Positions 43,587 through 53,176 of a stretch of DNA of 64,000 bases are shown here, piece by piece. The notes below the pieces were generated by a model. The model worked only from the letters and a program-made list of their open reading frames with translations, made no database searches and had not been told where the DNA came from. Source of the stretch: Candidatus Ferrigenium bremense. Lineage in GTDB: Bacteria > Pseudomonadota > Gammaproteobacteria > Burkholderiales > Gallionellaceae. Where the stretch lies: contig JAGRPI010000007.1 in NCBI GenBank assembly GCA_019449635.1, positions 33,071 through 97,070 on the forward strand, given 5' to 3'. The translations under genes and the position numbers were made by a program. Position 1 is the stretch's first letter; the number at the start of each line of letters is the position of its first letter.

Positions 43587-45167
43587 TTGCTGCAATTTGA
43601 CACACTGATCATCGGCAGCGGCTTGGCCGGATTGGCGTTGGCCATCAAGCTGGCCGATCGCCAAAAGGTAGGATTAATTACCAAGAAATCCTTGCTGGAC
43701 GGTGCAAGCGGCCAAGCGCAGGGCGGCATTGCCGCCGTATTGTCCGAAGACGATACGCTGGACGCCCATATTCAGGACACCCTCACCGCCGGTGCCGGCC
43801 TGTGCGATGAAATTGTCACACGTTACGTTGTCGAGCATGGCAAACCCGCCATTGATTGGCTGATCAATCAAGGCGTGCCGTTCACCAGAAATGGCTCAAA
43901 CAGCATGGGCTATCATCTCACCCGCGAAGGCGGGCATAGCCGCCGGCGCATCATTCATGCAGCGGACGCAACCGGGCATGCCGTGCAGGAAACGCTCGCC
44001 GCACGCGTGTTGAAACATCCGAACATCACGGTACTGGAAAATCACCTGTCGATCGACCTGATAACCGGCAGGCAACTCGGTATGCCGGACAAGCGCTGCT
44101 ATGGCGCATACGCCTTGAACAGCCTGAGCGATGAAGTCATCACCATCGCCGCCATGGATACCATCCTTGCGACTGGCGGCACCGGCAAGGTCTATCTCTA
44201 TACCACCAACCCCGACACGGCGACCGGCGACGGCATCGCGATGGCCTGGCGCGCCGGCTGCCGCGTGGCCAACATGGAGTTCATCCAGTTTCATCCGACC
44301 TGCCTGTACCACCCGCACGCGAAATCTTTTCTGATCAGCGAGGCGGTGCGCGGCGAGGGCGGCATCCTGAAGCTGCCCGATGGCACGCGCTTCATGCCCT
44401 GGCACGATGAGCGCGCCGAGCTTGCCCCGCGCGACGTGGTGGCCAGGGCAATCGACTTCGAAATGAAAAAGCGCGGGCTGGATTGCGTTTACCTGGATAT
44501 CTCGCATCAATCGGTCGAATTCCTGCAGGAGCATTTCCCGACCATTTACGCGCGCTGTCTCAGCCTGGGCATCAACATCAGCAAGGAGCCGATTCCGGTG
44601 GTTCCCGCGGCGCACTACACCTGCGGCGGGATCGTCGCAGATCTGCATGCACGCACCGATGTGGAGAACCTCTATGCGGTAGGCGAAACCGCCTGCACCG
44701 GACTGCACGGCGCCAACCGGCTGGCCAGCAATTCCCTGCTGGAATGCCTCGTATTCGCGGATGCCGCCGTCCGCGACATTCTGGACAAGCCGCACCAGGC
44801 TCCGCCGCCCCTGCCCGCATGGGACGAAAGCCGCGTGACGGATGCGGACGAGCAAATCGTCATCTCGCACAACTGGGCGGAATTACGTCATTTCATGTGG
44901 GACTATGTGGGCATCGTGCGCACCAACAAGCGCCTGCAGCGCGCACAGCACCGCATCCAGTTGCTGCAGGACGAAATCCATGAGTACTACACCAACTTTC
45001 ACGTCAGTTCAGACCTGCTGGAATTGCGCAACCTGGTGATGAACGCCGAATTGATCGTGCAAAGCGCCTTGTTGCGCCATGAGAGCCGCGGCCTGCATTT
45101 CAGCAAGGATTATCCGGAGATGCTGGCAAATCCGCGCCCCACCATTCTGACGCCCGCAAATTACTGA
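43587..45167 (+). CDS. nadB: L-aspartate oxidase
   Basis: NadB oxidises aspartate to iminoaspartate with FAD in NAD synthesis. The 526-aa protein has the FAD motif [12 protein letters not shown] at residues 6-17. The catalytic-region blocks [28 protein letters not shown] and [24 protein letters not shown] are also present. The start is a TTG at 43587, since no in-frame ATG precedes the FAD motif. The stop overlaps the convergent YgfX-like gene by seven bases. Confidence 0.95.
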   Translation: MLQFDTLIIGSGLAGLALAIKLADRQKVGLITKKSLLDGASGQAQGGIAAVLSEDDTLDAHIQDTLTAGAGLCDEIVTRYVVEHGKPAIDWLINQGVPFTRNGSNSMGYHLTREGGHSRRRIIHAADATGHAVQETLAARVLKHPNITVLENHLSIDLITGRQLGMPDKRCYGAYALNSLSDEVITIAAMDTILATGGTGKVYLYTTNPDTATGDGIAMAWRAGCRVANMEFIQFHPTCLYHPHAKSFLISEAVRGEGGILKLPDGTRFMPWHDERAELAPRDVVARAIDFEMKKRGLDCVYLDISHQSVEFLQEHFPTIYARCLSLGINISKEPIPVVPAAHYTCGGIVADLHARTDVENLYAVGETACTGLHGANRLASNSLLECLVFADAAVRDILDKPHQAPPPLPAWDESRVTDADEQIVISHNWAELRHFMWDYVGIVRTNKRLQRAQHRIQLLQDEIHEYYTNFHVSSDLLELRNLVMNAELIVQSALLRHESRGLHFSKDYPEMLANPRPTILTPANY

Positions 45168-45703
45168 GCAAACCTCAGACGCACGCACAACTCGCGAAAC
45201 GCGCCTGTGCCCAGTGCATCCGGGAAGATAGCCCGGAAAACCGGCAGGCGATGGCCCTCCCGTTCGACGCGCAAGACGGCAAAGTATGGGCTGGCCACAG
45301 TCCCGTCTGCGATCTCGCCGGAAAAGCCCGAGCCGTCCCGTGTGACCACCGACACGCGGCCTAACCCTCTCCTCAATCCTCTAATTAAACCACTAGCCAT
45401 TCGACTAGGCGGCAAAGCCGCCAAGTCACTGGTTATCCCGCTTGCGGGAGAGGAGGCAATTGTCCCTTCTCCCGGAGGGAGAAGGTTAGGATGAGGGTGA
45501 TTTTCGAACGATATCTCACACCATGAACCGGGGAAAAGCAGCAGAGCGTCGCGCGCCAGATAATAGAACAGGCTCAGCAGAATCGGCACAAGCATCGCCA
45601 GCCTGACTGCCAGCGGCATCACGGTCATATACACCACGATGGCAACCAGCGCATGGAACAGCAACAGCAACAGGGCAAGGCGCGGCGAAGGTTTGATCGC
45701 CAT
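45161..45703 (-). CDS. YgfX-like small membrane protein with a repeat insertion
   Basis: The protein has two membrane helices near the N-terminus (about residues 9-50) and a soluble C-terminal part ([28 protein letters not shown]), the layout of YgfX/Cpta-type toxin-like proteins. About 45 residues after [10 protein letters not shown] ([14 protein letters not shown]...LRRGLGR) are translated from repeats D and E (45358-45505), in frame and without stops. Without them it would be about 135 aa, the size of the family. ATG 45703 begins MAIKPSPR. The protein kinase gene upstream is 18 bases away. Confidence 0.7.
   Translation of the reverse strand: MAIKPSPRLALLLLLFHALVAIVVYMTVMPLAVRLAMLVPILLSLFYYLARDALLLFPGSWCEISFENHPHPNLLPPGEGTIASSPASGITSDLAALPPSRMASGLIRGLRRGLGRVSVVTRDGSGFSGEIADGTVASPYFAVLRVEREGHRLPVFRAIFPDALGTGAFRELCVRLRFAQ
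45358..45505. repeat. Nested D+E repeat inside the YgfX-like gene
   Basis: The outer D-type arms (cctaaccctctcctcaatcc and cggagggagaaggttaggat) flank an E-type unit at 45390-45436 (ctagccattcgactaggcgg then gccgccaagtcactggttat). The E unit appears to have been inserted into the D unit. The whole is open in the minus-strand reading frame of the gene. Confidence 0.8.
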
Positions 45704-45720
45704 ATTTTTAACTGTAAAGG

Positions 45721-46953
45721 TCAGGCCACCAGAATCGCAGCTATACCCAGCAATACCAGTACCACAACGGCAATCAGCATTAAATTGCCGCCGCCGGATC
45801 GTGCTATCGGCTCCGCCGGGATTTGGCGCGCAGCAGGGCGCGCAACGGCAGGCGAAGCCGGTCGGGGAGCTTTGGCCGCCGGAGCCGCCTGACTGATCGC
45901 CGCTGCACTCGGGCGCTCTATTTTCAAGGTCTTCGCCAATTCGTCCATATCTTCGCTGGTGCCTGTCAAAGCAGCCAACCGCATGGTCGCAGCGGCGGAA
46001 TCGAAGGCCGGCGACAAAGCCGCCCCCGGCTTTACCTCTTCTTCCATGCCCCTGCGCCCGCTGATGTCGATCACATCGGGCAACTTCTTTTCGCCGCCGG
46101 GCGGCGAGACATCGATCTGCTTGCCGGAACGCGGCAAGGTATCGCGGCAAGCGCGCAAATCAACGGCAAAATCCTTGGCGTTCTGGTAGCGATCCTCCAG
46201 CTTTTTTGCCAAGGCCTTGGCCACAATATAATTGGTCATTTCCGGCACGGCAGGATTCAGTGTGCTGGGCGGCGCCGGTACCGCATTCAGGGTCTGGTAC
46301 ATGATGGCGTTGACGTTCTCGCCAGTGAAGGGGGCTTGCCCGGTCAGCATCTCGTAGAGCATCACCCCCAGCGAGAAAATATCCGACCGCTGGTCTATCG
46401 CCTTGCCCACCACTTGCTCAGGCGACATGTACTTAGGCGAGCCCAGCACCATGCCGGTCTGGGTGCGCACCGCCGAGGAGGCCATGCGTGCAATGCCGAA
46501 GTCGGTGATTTTTACGTGACCGTCACGCACCACCATGATGTTCGAAGGCTTGATATCGCGATGCACGATGTCGTGCTCGTGCGCATAAGCCAATCCTTGC
46601 GCCACTTGAGCGACAATATCCAGCACCTGATCGACCGGCAACAATCCGCTGTCGTTCATGATATCGCGCAACTCTCGCCCTTGCAGGAACTCCATGGCAA
46701 TGTACGCCACGTCGCCGCTCTTGCCCACATCATAAATGGTCACAATATTCGGGTGGTTGAGCCGCCCGGCCGCCTTGGCTTCCTGATAGAAGCGGCCTTC
46801 ATATTCTTCCTTCTCGTCCATCGCAAGCCCGAGGTTGATCGTCTTGATTGCGACCACGCGATCAATCAGCGGATCCGTGGCCTTGTAGACGATACCCATC
46901 GCGCCCTGACCGAGCTCGCCAAGCACCTCATAGCGCCCTATCTGGCTAATCAT
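45721..46953 (-). CDS. Serine/threonine protein kinase, membrane-anchored
   Basis: The 410-aa Hanks-type kinase has GQGAMG (P-loop, 15-20), VAIK with Lys37, HRDIKPSN (catalytic Asp133) and DFG at 151-153, so it should be active. An Ala/Pro-rich linker of about 100 residues follows, then a C-terminal membrane helix (last 20 residues, LMLIAVVVLVLLGIAAILVA) with almost nothing beyond it. It lies between the cyclase gene and the YgfX-like gene, with no phosphatase nearby. The target proteins are unknown. ATG 46953 was chosen; a GTG three codons upstream is possible. Confidence 0.92.
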   Translation of the reverse strand: MISQIGRYEVLGELGQGAMGIVYKATDPLIDRVVAIKTINLGLAMDEKEEYEGRFYQEAKAAGRLNHPNIVTIYDVGKSGDVAYIAMEFLQGRELRDIMNDSGLLPVDQVLDIVAQVAQGLAYAHEHDIVHRDIKPSNIMVVRDGHVKITDFGIARMASSAVRTQTGMVLGSPKYMSPEQVVGKAIDQRSDIFSLGVMLYEMLTGQAPFTGENVNAIMYQTLNAVPAPPSTLNPAVPEMTNYIVAKALAKKLEDRYQNAKDFAVDLRACRDTLPRSGKQIDVSPPGGEKKLPDVIDISGRRGMEEEVKPGAALSPAFDSAAATMRLAALTGTSEDMDELAKTLKIERPSAAAISQAAPAAKAPRPASPAVARPAARQIPAEPIARSGGGNLMLIAVVVLVLLGIAAILVA

Positions 46954-47024
46954 GGCAACCACCCGAATGAATCATCAACGTGAAACTCGCACAGCGATGC
47001 GTTCGCTCCCTCGCCCGCTTGCAG

Positions 47025-47072
47025 GATAACCAGCGACCTTGCGGTCTCATGCAGCCTAGTCGAATGGCTTGT
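47025..47072. repeat. Family E palindromic repeat
   Basis: The left arm is ggataaccagcgaccttgcg and the right arm gcagcctagtcgaatggctt. It lies in the 249-base gap between the cyclase gene and the kinase gene. I see no gene in that gap. Confidence 0.75.
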
Positions 47073-47202
47073 TGCTCCATCCAGAGGGTTGGTGGGGTGA
47101 GGGGAACGGGCATGGCAAGTTTAATTTTCATGGATGATGCTCTTGCCATGCCCGTTGATTGCATATTCATTTGCATGAATCCGGTCGTCAGGAAAGTTTT
47201 CG

Positions 47203-48507
47203 CTAATCACAGAATTTCGGCCTGATATGCACCGTCTTGCCCGACATCACCTCAACACTTTGGGTGTGGAGAACGCCGCTTGCTGAACTCACAATCACCG
47301 TGTGTTTGCCCGGCGGAACCGCCACGGTCAGCCCCTTTTCAACCACCTTGCCCTTCAGCGCACCATCCACAAATAGCTGCGTTCCTTCCTTGCAGCTGAT
47401 GGAGATGTGTGCTTCTGCGCCTTGTTCAGCGCTATCCTTGAGCGTCTCAATCCAGGTCTTCTTGTCGGTCGATGCTGATTCCCTGGCCTTGCGCTGGGCA
47501 GCCGGATGTTTGACCTGGTCACTTGCCTTTTTGCCGTCCGGCTTGCCCTCGATGCTCTTTCTCGCGTCAGGCTTGACCGCGACCTGGAGACTGCCTGTTC
47601 CTGCCGTTTTACTCTCTGCGGTCGCGGCAGGAACCACCGGAACAACCGCAGATGCCGACTGAATACCGCTTATCCCTTGTACCTGTCCGGCGCCTGGCAA
47701 GAAGGGTACTTTGCCGGTATGCACCAGCTTCAACACCAGCATGCCAACCAGCAGTACGGGCATAATGGCAGCCACAGCAATATACAGGTCGCGCTGCTTG
47801 GGGTCAGCCTGTCTGAACCGTTCCACGACGCTTTCCATCACGCCATCCAGCTTGGCAGCAGCACTATTCCAGGCATCTTTGATGGACGCAAATATTGACA
47901 CTGGCGATTTGGCTTCTGCTTCCGCAAGCTCGCTTGCGGCCGCCAGTTCTGTCGTCTTGTCGCCACCCGGGTAACCGATGGCATACACCTCATGCTCACG
48001 CACATGCTTGTCGGTGCGCGAACCTTGGTAATGAAACATCCCGGCATATTGCGGTGAGAGGCGTGATACCGCATCGTAGTAGGAACGCGATACGAGGATC
48101 TGGCCGACCTCCGCAAAACCCATCACGCGCTGCGCGACGTTGATGCCGTCGCCGACAATGTTGGGCTGGCCGTTGATATCCCGCACCAAGCGAACCGGGC
48201 CAAGATTGATCCCTGCCCGAACCAGCAGCGGCGGGTCGAGATCAGGGTCTTCGTTGAGCATGCTTTCGCGCAGGTTAAGCGCCGCCTTCAATGCGTCTTC
48301 CACATCGCCGAGGAAATTGATTGCCGCTCCGTCGCCCGTGTCGAGGATGATCCGGTCGGCCATCGGCACATTGCTGATGGCCGCAGAAAGATAGCTGTTA
48401 AACCTGTCCTTCAGTGAAATCTGTCCAGCCACCGACTTCTTGGAATATTCCACAATATCCAAGAACAGCACACTGCACATGATGGTTTTGCCGCCGCGTT
48501 CTTCCAT
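47203..48507 (-). CDS. Class III adenylate/guanylate cyclase with PEGA domain
   Basis: The N-terminal class III cyclase domain has the metal-binding Asp17 in FLDIVEYS and the second aspartate in DTGDGAAINFLGD, then NVAQRVMGFAEVGQILVS. A membrane helix at about 243-263 (LYIAVAAIMPVLLVGMLVLKL) separates it from an Ala/Lys-rich linker and a C-terminal PEGA-like domain (LFVDGALKGKVVEKGLTVAVPPGKHTVIV). Thus the cyclase is cytoplasmic and the PEGA domain periplasmic. Product (cAMP or cGMP) cannot be told. The kinase gene is immediately downstream. Confidence 0.85.
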   Translation of the reverse strand: MEERGGKTIMCSVLFLDIVEYSKKSVAGQISLKDRFNSYLSAAISNVPMADRIILDTGDGAAINFLGDVEDALKAALNLRESMLNEDPDLDPPLLVRAGINLGPVRLVRDINGQPNIVGDGINVAQRVMGFAEVGQILVSRSYYDAVSRLSPQYAGMFHYQGSRTDKHVREHEVYAIGYPGGDKTTELAAASELAEAEAKSPVSIFASIKDAWNSAAAKLDGVMESVVERFRQADPKQRDLYIAVAAIMPVLLVGMLVLKLVHTGKVPFLPGAGQVQGISGIQSASAVVPVVPAATAESKTAGTGSLQVAVKPDARKSIEGKPDGKKASDQVKHPAAQRKARESASTDKKTWIETLKDSAEQGAEAHISISCKEGTQLFVDGALKGKVVEKGLTVAVPPGKHTVIVSSASGVLHTQSVEVMSGKTVHIRPKFCD

Positions 48508-48593
48508 TCAGACTTCCAGTAACCTGCCTATTTTTCCCAAAGATTCCAGCCCAAATGAGTGGGCGGATACATCCTTGCAGATTTTAATGATAA

Positions 48594-49490
48594 TCAGGGT
48601 TTTACACCAGTTTTACTTTTCCCTTGCCGGCCGACGCCTCGAACCGTTCCCACTGCAGCCGCCGGACGGCGCCCGGTTTTCCCGGATTGCGCCCGGTCAG
48701 CCCGGGGAGGAACCGTCGGCAAGTCCTGCTGAGATTCATCGCCGGCGGCGAGCCCTACCCAATCCAGCACCTGCGCCATCTCCTTTTCGCTCAGTTCGGC
48801 TGCCATGCCACGCTTCAGGCGCGGCGGCAGATTGATAATGCCGAAGCGCACGCGCATCAACCGGCTGACCGGCAACCCAAGCGCATCAAAGGTGCGGCGC
48901 ACCACGCGATTGCGGCCTTCCTTTAGCATCACGCGATACCAGTGGTTGAAGCCTTCGCCACCGTGATCTTCAAGCTTTTCAAACTTCACCAGTCCGTCTT
49001 CCAGTTCGACACCCTGATTGAGCGCCTGATCCATTTGCACTTCCGTCATGGCTCCTTGCACACGCACCGCGTATTCGCGTTCGACCTCGAAACGCGGATG
49101 CATCAGGCGGTTCGCCAATTCGCCGGAAGTGGTGAAGATCAGCAAACCGCTGGTATTAAAATCCAATCGTCCGATGGCGATCCATTTCTGGCCGCGCAGC
49201 TTGGGTAATTTGTCAAACACGCTGGCGCGCTTTTCCGGATCGTCGCGGCTGACGATCTCGCCTTCCGGCTTGTGGTACAGCAACACGCGTATGGCACGAT
49301 CCCTTTCGCCGACACGGATGGTACGGCGCTCCGCCTTTACCAGGTCGCCTTCCACCACACGCATGCCCAGGGTGGCCGGCTCACCGTTCACGCTGACACG
49401 CCCGGCGGCGATCCATTCTTCCATCATGCGGCGCGAACCAAAGCCGGCCTGTGCCAACACTTTCTGCAATTTTTCGCCTTGTTCGTTCAT
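48594..49490 (-). CDS. rluB: 23S rRNA pseudouridine(2605) synthase RluB
   Basis: RluB isomerises uridine 2605 of 23S rRNA. The 298-aa protein has an N-terminal S4 domain (about 6-50) and the catalytic aspartate (Asp110) in GRLDFNTSGLLIFT. It also has the RsuA-type motif EGRNRVVRRTFDALG and a basic unstructured tail. Recognised over RluE/RluF by the S4 domain and tail. Confidence 0.9.
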   Translation of the reverse strand: MNEQGEKLQKVLAQAGFGSRRMMEEWIAAGRVSVNGEPATLGMRVVEGDLVKAERRTIRVGERDRAIRVLLYHKPEGEIVSRDDPEKRASVFDKLPKLRGQKWIAIGRLDFNTSGLLIFTTSGELANRLMHPRFEVEREYAVRVQGAMTEVQMDQALNQGVELEDGLVKFEKLEDHGGEGFNHWYRVMLKEGRNRVVRRTFDALGLPVSRLMRVRFGIINLPPRLKRGMAAELSEKEMAQVLDWVGLAAGDESQQDLPTVPPRADRAQSGKTGRRPAAAVGTVRGVGRQGKSKTGVKP

Positions 49491-49507
49491 CTCAAAAACG
49501 CCAGTTG

Positions 49508-49536
49508 AACCACGAAGGACACGAAGAACGCGAAGA
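49508..49536. repeat. Family B repeat, single arm
   Basis: The sequence accacgaaggacacgaagaa is the left arm of family B. No clear inverted partner follows within the 148-base gap, although cttcgaggtgaaatgttctt (49611-49630) may be a decayed one. Confidence 0.6.
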
Positions 49537-49638
49537 AGAGCAGAAGGTTATTTCGAGAATGCCAAGCACCCTGCGGGTGAACGTCAAATGGTATGCAACC
49601 ATATGAGGAATCTTCGAGGTGAAATGTTCTTTTCAGGT

Positions 49639-50238
49639 TCATATCGATATTTCGCGCCGCTCCAGCATGGCCTGCGCCAGCGTACCGCTATCCACCTGCT
49701 CCAATTCACCGCCCACCGGCAAACCGCGTGCGATACGCGAAACCTTGACACCCTGCGCCTGCAACAAGGTCGCCAGATAATGTGCCGTCGCATCGCCCTC
49801 AACGGTGAAGTTGGTCGCCAGGATCACTTCACAGGACCGCTCCTGCACGCGCCTGACCAGACGATCGAAATGCAACTCGCGCGCGCCGATGCCGTCCAGC
49901 GGTGAAAGCCGCCCCATCAATACGAAGTACATGCCGCGATAGCACTGCGCCTGCTCCATCATCAGCAGGTCGGCCGGCATTTCGACCACGCACAGCAAAT
50001 CCGCATCGCGTTTGGCCGATGCACACAACGCACACACCTCTTGCTCGGAAAAATTATTGCACTTGCTGCAGTGCCGGATATTGCTGGCGGCCGCCTCCAG
50101 GGAGCGTGCCAGACACAATGCTCCGGCACGGTCGCGCTGCAACAGATGATAAGCCATACGCTGCGCAGACTTAGGCCCGACGCCCGGCAGGCAACGCAGC
50201 GCAGCGATCAATTCTTCCAGATGGGATGGCGTCACCAA
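49639..50238 (-). CDS. recR: Recombination protein RecR
   Basis: RecR forms a DNA clamp with RecO for gap repair. The 199-aa protein has the HhH segment ([17 protein letters not shown]) and the Cys4 zinc motif ([16 protein letters not shown]) near residues 57-72. The Toprim domain follows ([16 protein letters not shown]). The dnaX-ybaB-recR order is conserved. Confidence 0.97.
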   Translation of the reverse strand: MVTPSHLEELIAALRCLPGVGPKSAQRMAYHLLQRDRAGALCLARSLEAAASNIRHCSKCNNFSEQEVCALCASAKRDADLLCVVEMPADLLMMEQAQCYRGMYFVLMGRLSPLDGIGARELHFDRLVRRVQERSCEVILATNFTVEGDATAHYLATLLQAQGVKVSRIARGLPVGGELEQVDSGTLAQAMLERREISI

Positions 50239-50249
50239 GGTGAATCCCG

Positions 50250-50576
50250 TCAGAACGGCAACTTCATTCCGGGCGGCAGACCCATGCCGGCAGTGAACCC
50301 GCCCATGCGCTGCTGCGAGATGGCTTCCGCTTTTTTCATCGCATCGTTAAGCGCCAAGACGAGCATATCTTCCAGCATTTCCTTGTCGTCGGATAACACG
50401 CTGTCATCCAGCGACACGCGGCGCACTTCATGCGCGCAAGTCATCGTCACCTTGACCAGCCCGGAGCCGGCCTGGCCCTCCACTTCCATGGTCGCCAATT
50501 CGGCCTGCGCCTTCTGCATGTTTTGCTGCATTTGCTGCGCCTGCTTCATCAAGCCGCCCAATCCGCCTTTCATCAT
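50250..50576 (-). CDS. ybaB: Nucleoid-associated protein YbaB/EbfC
   Basis: The 108-aa DNA-binding dimer protein has the family opening [21 protein letters not shown]. The [23 protein letters not shown] and [17 protein letters not shown] segments follow. It ends in a Gly/Pro/Met-rich tail. It lies between dnaX and recR with gaps of 13 and 11 bases. Confidence 0.95.
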   Translation of the reverse strand: MMKGGLGGLMKQAQQMQQNMQKAQAELATMEVEGQAGSGLVKVTMTCAHEVRRVSLDDSVLSDDKEMLEDMLVLALNDAMKKAEAISQQRMGGFTAGMGLPPGMKLPF

Positions 50577-50589
50577 TCTTGCATCCTCC

Positions 50590-52206
50590 TCAACCTAATT
50601 GTATTGACTTAATCGATTCTGTAATCAGATTCGCATCCAGTTGCGCCTGGGCCTCGCGCACAAAATCGTCCCGTGCGATCGAGTCGTTCGCCTGCTGCTG
50701 CCTGAGTTGTCTGGTCTGCTGTTCCATCACGGCAGGCGTCGCCGCTTCGGATTTGCCCAGCACGATACTCAGCCGGACCGGCTTGGCAAAATAATCGCCC
50801 AGTGCCGCCTGCAACTTGTCGGTTGCCATTCTGGTTTGCAGATGTTTGTGCTGCTGCGACAGGCATAAGGTGATTTGCCCGTCCGAGAAACTTTCCATCA
50901 CGCAGTGCTTCGCCAGCTGTTGCGCCATGCTTTGCAAATTCAATTGCTGCAACAATATGCCCCAGTCCGGCTGACTGCCTGACATGACCCCACTACTTGC
51001 CGCGCCGCCGCTCGAAGCGTTGCTGATTGGCGCCGGTTCTGCCGGAACAGGTGCGGATTTTCCGGCGGGCGCAACAGGTCGTGCGGCGGGCGCAATCGAT
51101 GCCGGCTGTGACATGGCCTTGGCAGGCGCAAATGCCAGCATGCGCAACAGCGTCATGGTAAAGCCGGCATATTCATCGGGAGCCAGGTCTATTTCATCGC
51201 GGCCGTGGATGGCGATCTGGTAAAACAATTGTATATCTTCCGGCGCGAACGCTTGCGCCAATTCCAGCAAACGCACCCGCTCCGGCTCGTCGTCGGCGAT
51301 CGCCTGCGGTACGGTTTGCGCCAGCGCGATGCGATGCAACAATGTCGCCAGTTCCTGCAAAGCCCCGTCAAACGCCACGCTGCGTGCAGCCATGTTGCCG
51401 GCGATCTCAAGCAGCTTGACGCCGTTCCGCTCGAGCAATGCCGCCAGAAGATCGAACAGATAACCCTGGTCTATCGCACCCAGCATGGAACGTACCACCG
51501 CCTCTTCCACTTTTCCGGCGGAGAAAGCGATCGCTTGGTCCATCAGGCTCAACGCGTCGCGCATACTGCCCTGCGCGGCCCGCGCGACCAGGTTGACTGC
51601 CGCGGGCTCAAAGGAAAGCTGCTCCTGCTCCAGTACATACTGCAAGCGGGCCGCAATCAAGGCCGGCGGCAATTGCTTCAGGTTGAATTGCAGGCAACGC
51701 GACAATACCGTGACCGGAATCTTCTGCGGATCGGTCGTGGCAAGGATGAATTTCACATGCCCCGGCGGCTCTTCCAGCGTCTTCAGCATCGCATTGAAGG
51801 CCGACTTGGACAGCATGTGCACTTCGTCGATGATATATACCTTGAAACGTCCGCTGGTCGGCGCATACAGTGCGCTTTCAAGCAATTCGCGCATGTTGTC
51901 GACCTGCGTGTTGGACGCGGCATCCAGCTCGATCAGATCGACAAAGCGTCCGCTGTCGATTTCCTTGCAGGCACTGCATTCCCCGCACGGCGTGGCAGTG
52001 ACGCCTGATACGCAATTCAGCGACTTGGCGAAAATACGCGCGATCGTGGTCTTGCCCACCCCGCGGGTGCCGGTGAACAGATAGGCGTGATGCAACCGGT
52101 TCTGGGTGAGTGCGTTGCTGAGCGCCTTGACGACGTGCTCCTGCCCCGCCAATTGCGCGAAGCTCTTAGGACGCCATTTGCGCGCGAGGACAGTTGTGGC
52201 CGACAA
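50590..52206 (-). CDS. dnaX: DNA polymerase III subunits gamma/tau
   Basis: DnaX loads the sliding clamp and links polymerase cores. The 538-aa protein has P-loop GTRGVGKTT, a Cys-rich zinc site ([10 protein letters not shown]), the sensor motif [16 protein letters not shown] and the arginine finger region. A C-terminal linker and tau-specific domain follow. It is shorter than E. coli tau (643, recalled). I did not find an obvious A-run for programmed frameshifting. Confidence 0.94.
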   Translation of the reverse strand: MSATTVLARKWRPKSFAQLAGQEHVVKALSNALTQNRLHHAYLFTGTRGVGKTTIARIFAKSLNCVSGVTATPCGECSACKEIDSGRFVDLIELDAASNTQVDNMRELLESALYAPTSGRFKVYIIDEVHMLSKSAFNAMLKTLEEPPGHVKFILATTDPQKIPVTVLSRCLQFNLKQLPPALIAARLQYVLEQEQLSFEPAAVNLVARAAQGSMRDALSLMDQAIAFSAGKVEEAVVRSMLGAIDQGYLFDLLAALLERNGVKLLEIAGNMAARSVAFDGALQELATLLHRIALAQTVPQAIADDEPERVRLLELAQAFAPEDIQLFYQIAIHGRDEIDLAPDEYAGFTMTLLRMLAFAPAKAMSQPASIAPAARPVAPAGKSAPVPAEPAPISNASSGGAASSGVMSGSQPDWGILLQQLNLQSMAQQLAKHCVMESFSDGQITLCLSQQHKHLQTRMATDKLQAALGDYFAKPVRLSIVLGKSEAATPAVMEQQTRQLRQQQANDSIARDDFVREAQAQLDANLITESIKSIQLG

Positions 52207-52217
52207 GTTACACCACG

Positions 52218-52748
52218 TCAGAAATGATAGGCAAAGCGGACTTGATTGAAGTTGATACCCTGGTTCGGTTTCTTGATGCCACCGTTGGAAAGATGCTGAA
52301 AGCGATACCCCAGGTCAAACTGACCATGATCGCCGAAGCGCACGCCGGCACCGACGTGATCGCCAAACTGAAAAGAGCTCCCGAAGTGCCGGTTGGCATA
52401 AATGAAGGTCGGCGTGATCAGGTGGAAGCCGATGGCGGCTTCCGCATAGGGGGCAAATCCACCTGGATTCTTTTGCTGCAAGCGGAACACCGGGGTAATG
52501 CCCACATCGGTAACGGTCTGGTTATTGCCGACCGCGCTGCGCCCGCGCCAACTGCCCAGCGATGCCTCCCAGAATCCGGTCACCAGCCAATCCCCGCCGG
52601 TAAACCATTGCTTATCCCAATTCCAGACGGCTCCGGCACGTGCCATGTCCGCTGTATCGCCATTACCATACTCAACGAATACGCCGTCCACGGCGGACAC
52701 ACTACCGCTGAAGAGCAGCGCGCCAATCAGCAAACCGATTTTTCTCAT
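52218..52748 (-). CDS. pagL: Lipid A 3-O-deacylase (PagL)
   Basis: PagL is an outer-membrane beta-barrel that removes the 3-O acyl chain of lipid A. The 176-aa protein has a signal peptide (MRKIGLLIGALLFSGSVSAV). It has the catalytic His-Ser pair in FQHLSNGGIKKPNQGINF near the C-terminus and ends in an aromatic residue (YHF), as outer-membrane barrels do. The start codon follows tccgttggaga. It lies 11 bases upstream of dnaX on the same strand. Confidence 0.88.
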   Translation of the reverse strand: MRKIGLLIGALLFSGSVSAVDGVFVEYGNGDTADMARAGAVWNWDKQWFTGGDWLVTGFWEASLGSWRGRSAVGNNQTVTDVGITPVFRLQQKNPGGFAPYAEAAIGFHLITPTFIYANRHFGSSFQFGDHVGAGVRFGDHGQFDLGYRFQHLSNGGIKKPNQGINFNQVRFAYHF

Positions 52749-52776
52749 CACTCTCTCCAACGGCTCCATAATAGGA

Positions 52777-52872
52777 GGCGAGCCTTACCCCCGGCACTTG
52801 CAGTAATTGGCTGTGGCTGCTTCCTTCCGGACCTGACCAGGTTCACCAACCTGCAATGCGGGGAGACCCGCC
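52777..52872 (-). ncRNA. ffs: 4.5S signal recognition particle RNA
   Basis: On the minus strand the sequence has the conserved SRP core: ggtcaggtccggaaggaagcagcc carries the GGAA tetraloop and the asymmetric loop of helix 8. The ends ggcgggtct and aaggctcgcc pair. The length of about 96 bases matches the bacterial small SRP RNA. Its place near dnaX is common. Confidence 0.9.
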
Positions 52873-52982
52873 AATTCTTTTACGCTTCCACCAATTCCGC
52901 ACACCTTCAATCGATGCGACATGATAAATGAAGCGCTTGCTAAAATCCACGCCGAATGGAAATTATCGGCCTGGAACTCAAC

Positions 52983-53014
52983 AAAAAAAGGACTTGGAGA
53001 TCATCCAAGTCCTT
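52983..53014 (-). terminator. Rho-independent terminator of tRNA-Lys
   Basis: Read on the minus strand, aaggacttgg and ccaagtcctt form a 10-bp stem with a 7-base loop, followed by a run of T. It starts six bases after the CCA end of the tRNA. Confidence 0.85.
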
Positions 53015-53019
53015 ATGTC

Positions 53020-53095
53020 TGGTGGGCCGTGAAGGATTTGAACCTTCGACCAATGGATTAAGAGTCCACTGCTCTACCAACTGAGCTAACGACCC
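53020..53095 (-). tRNA. tRNA-Lys(CTT)
   Basis: The minus-strand sequence folds as a cloverleaf. Its acceptor stem GGGTCGT pairs with ACGGCCC, the D arm has AGTTGGTA, the anticodon loop is CTCTTAA (anticodon CTT, lysine codon AAG), the T arm has TTCAAAT, and the CCA end is encoded. Length 76 bases. Confidence 0.95.
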
Positions 53096-53176
53096 GTTTT
53101 GATGCAAACATCAAAAGCGGCGCGCATTATCGGGAATGCCTGCCGATTTGTCAAAATAAAGCTATCGCAAACCGGC

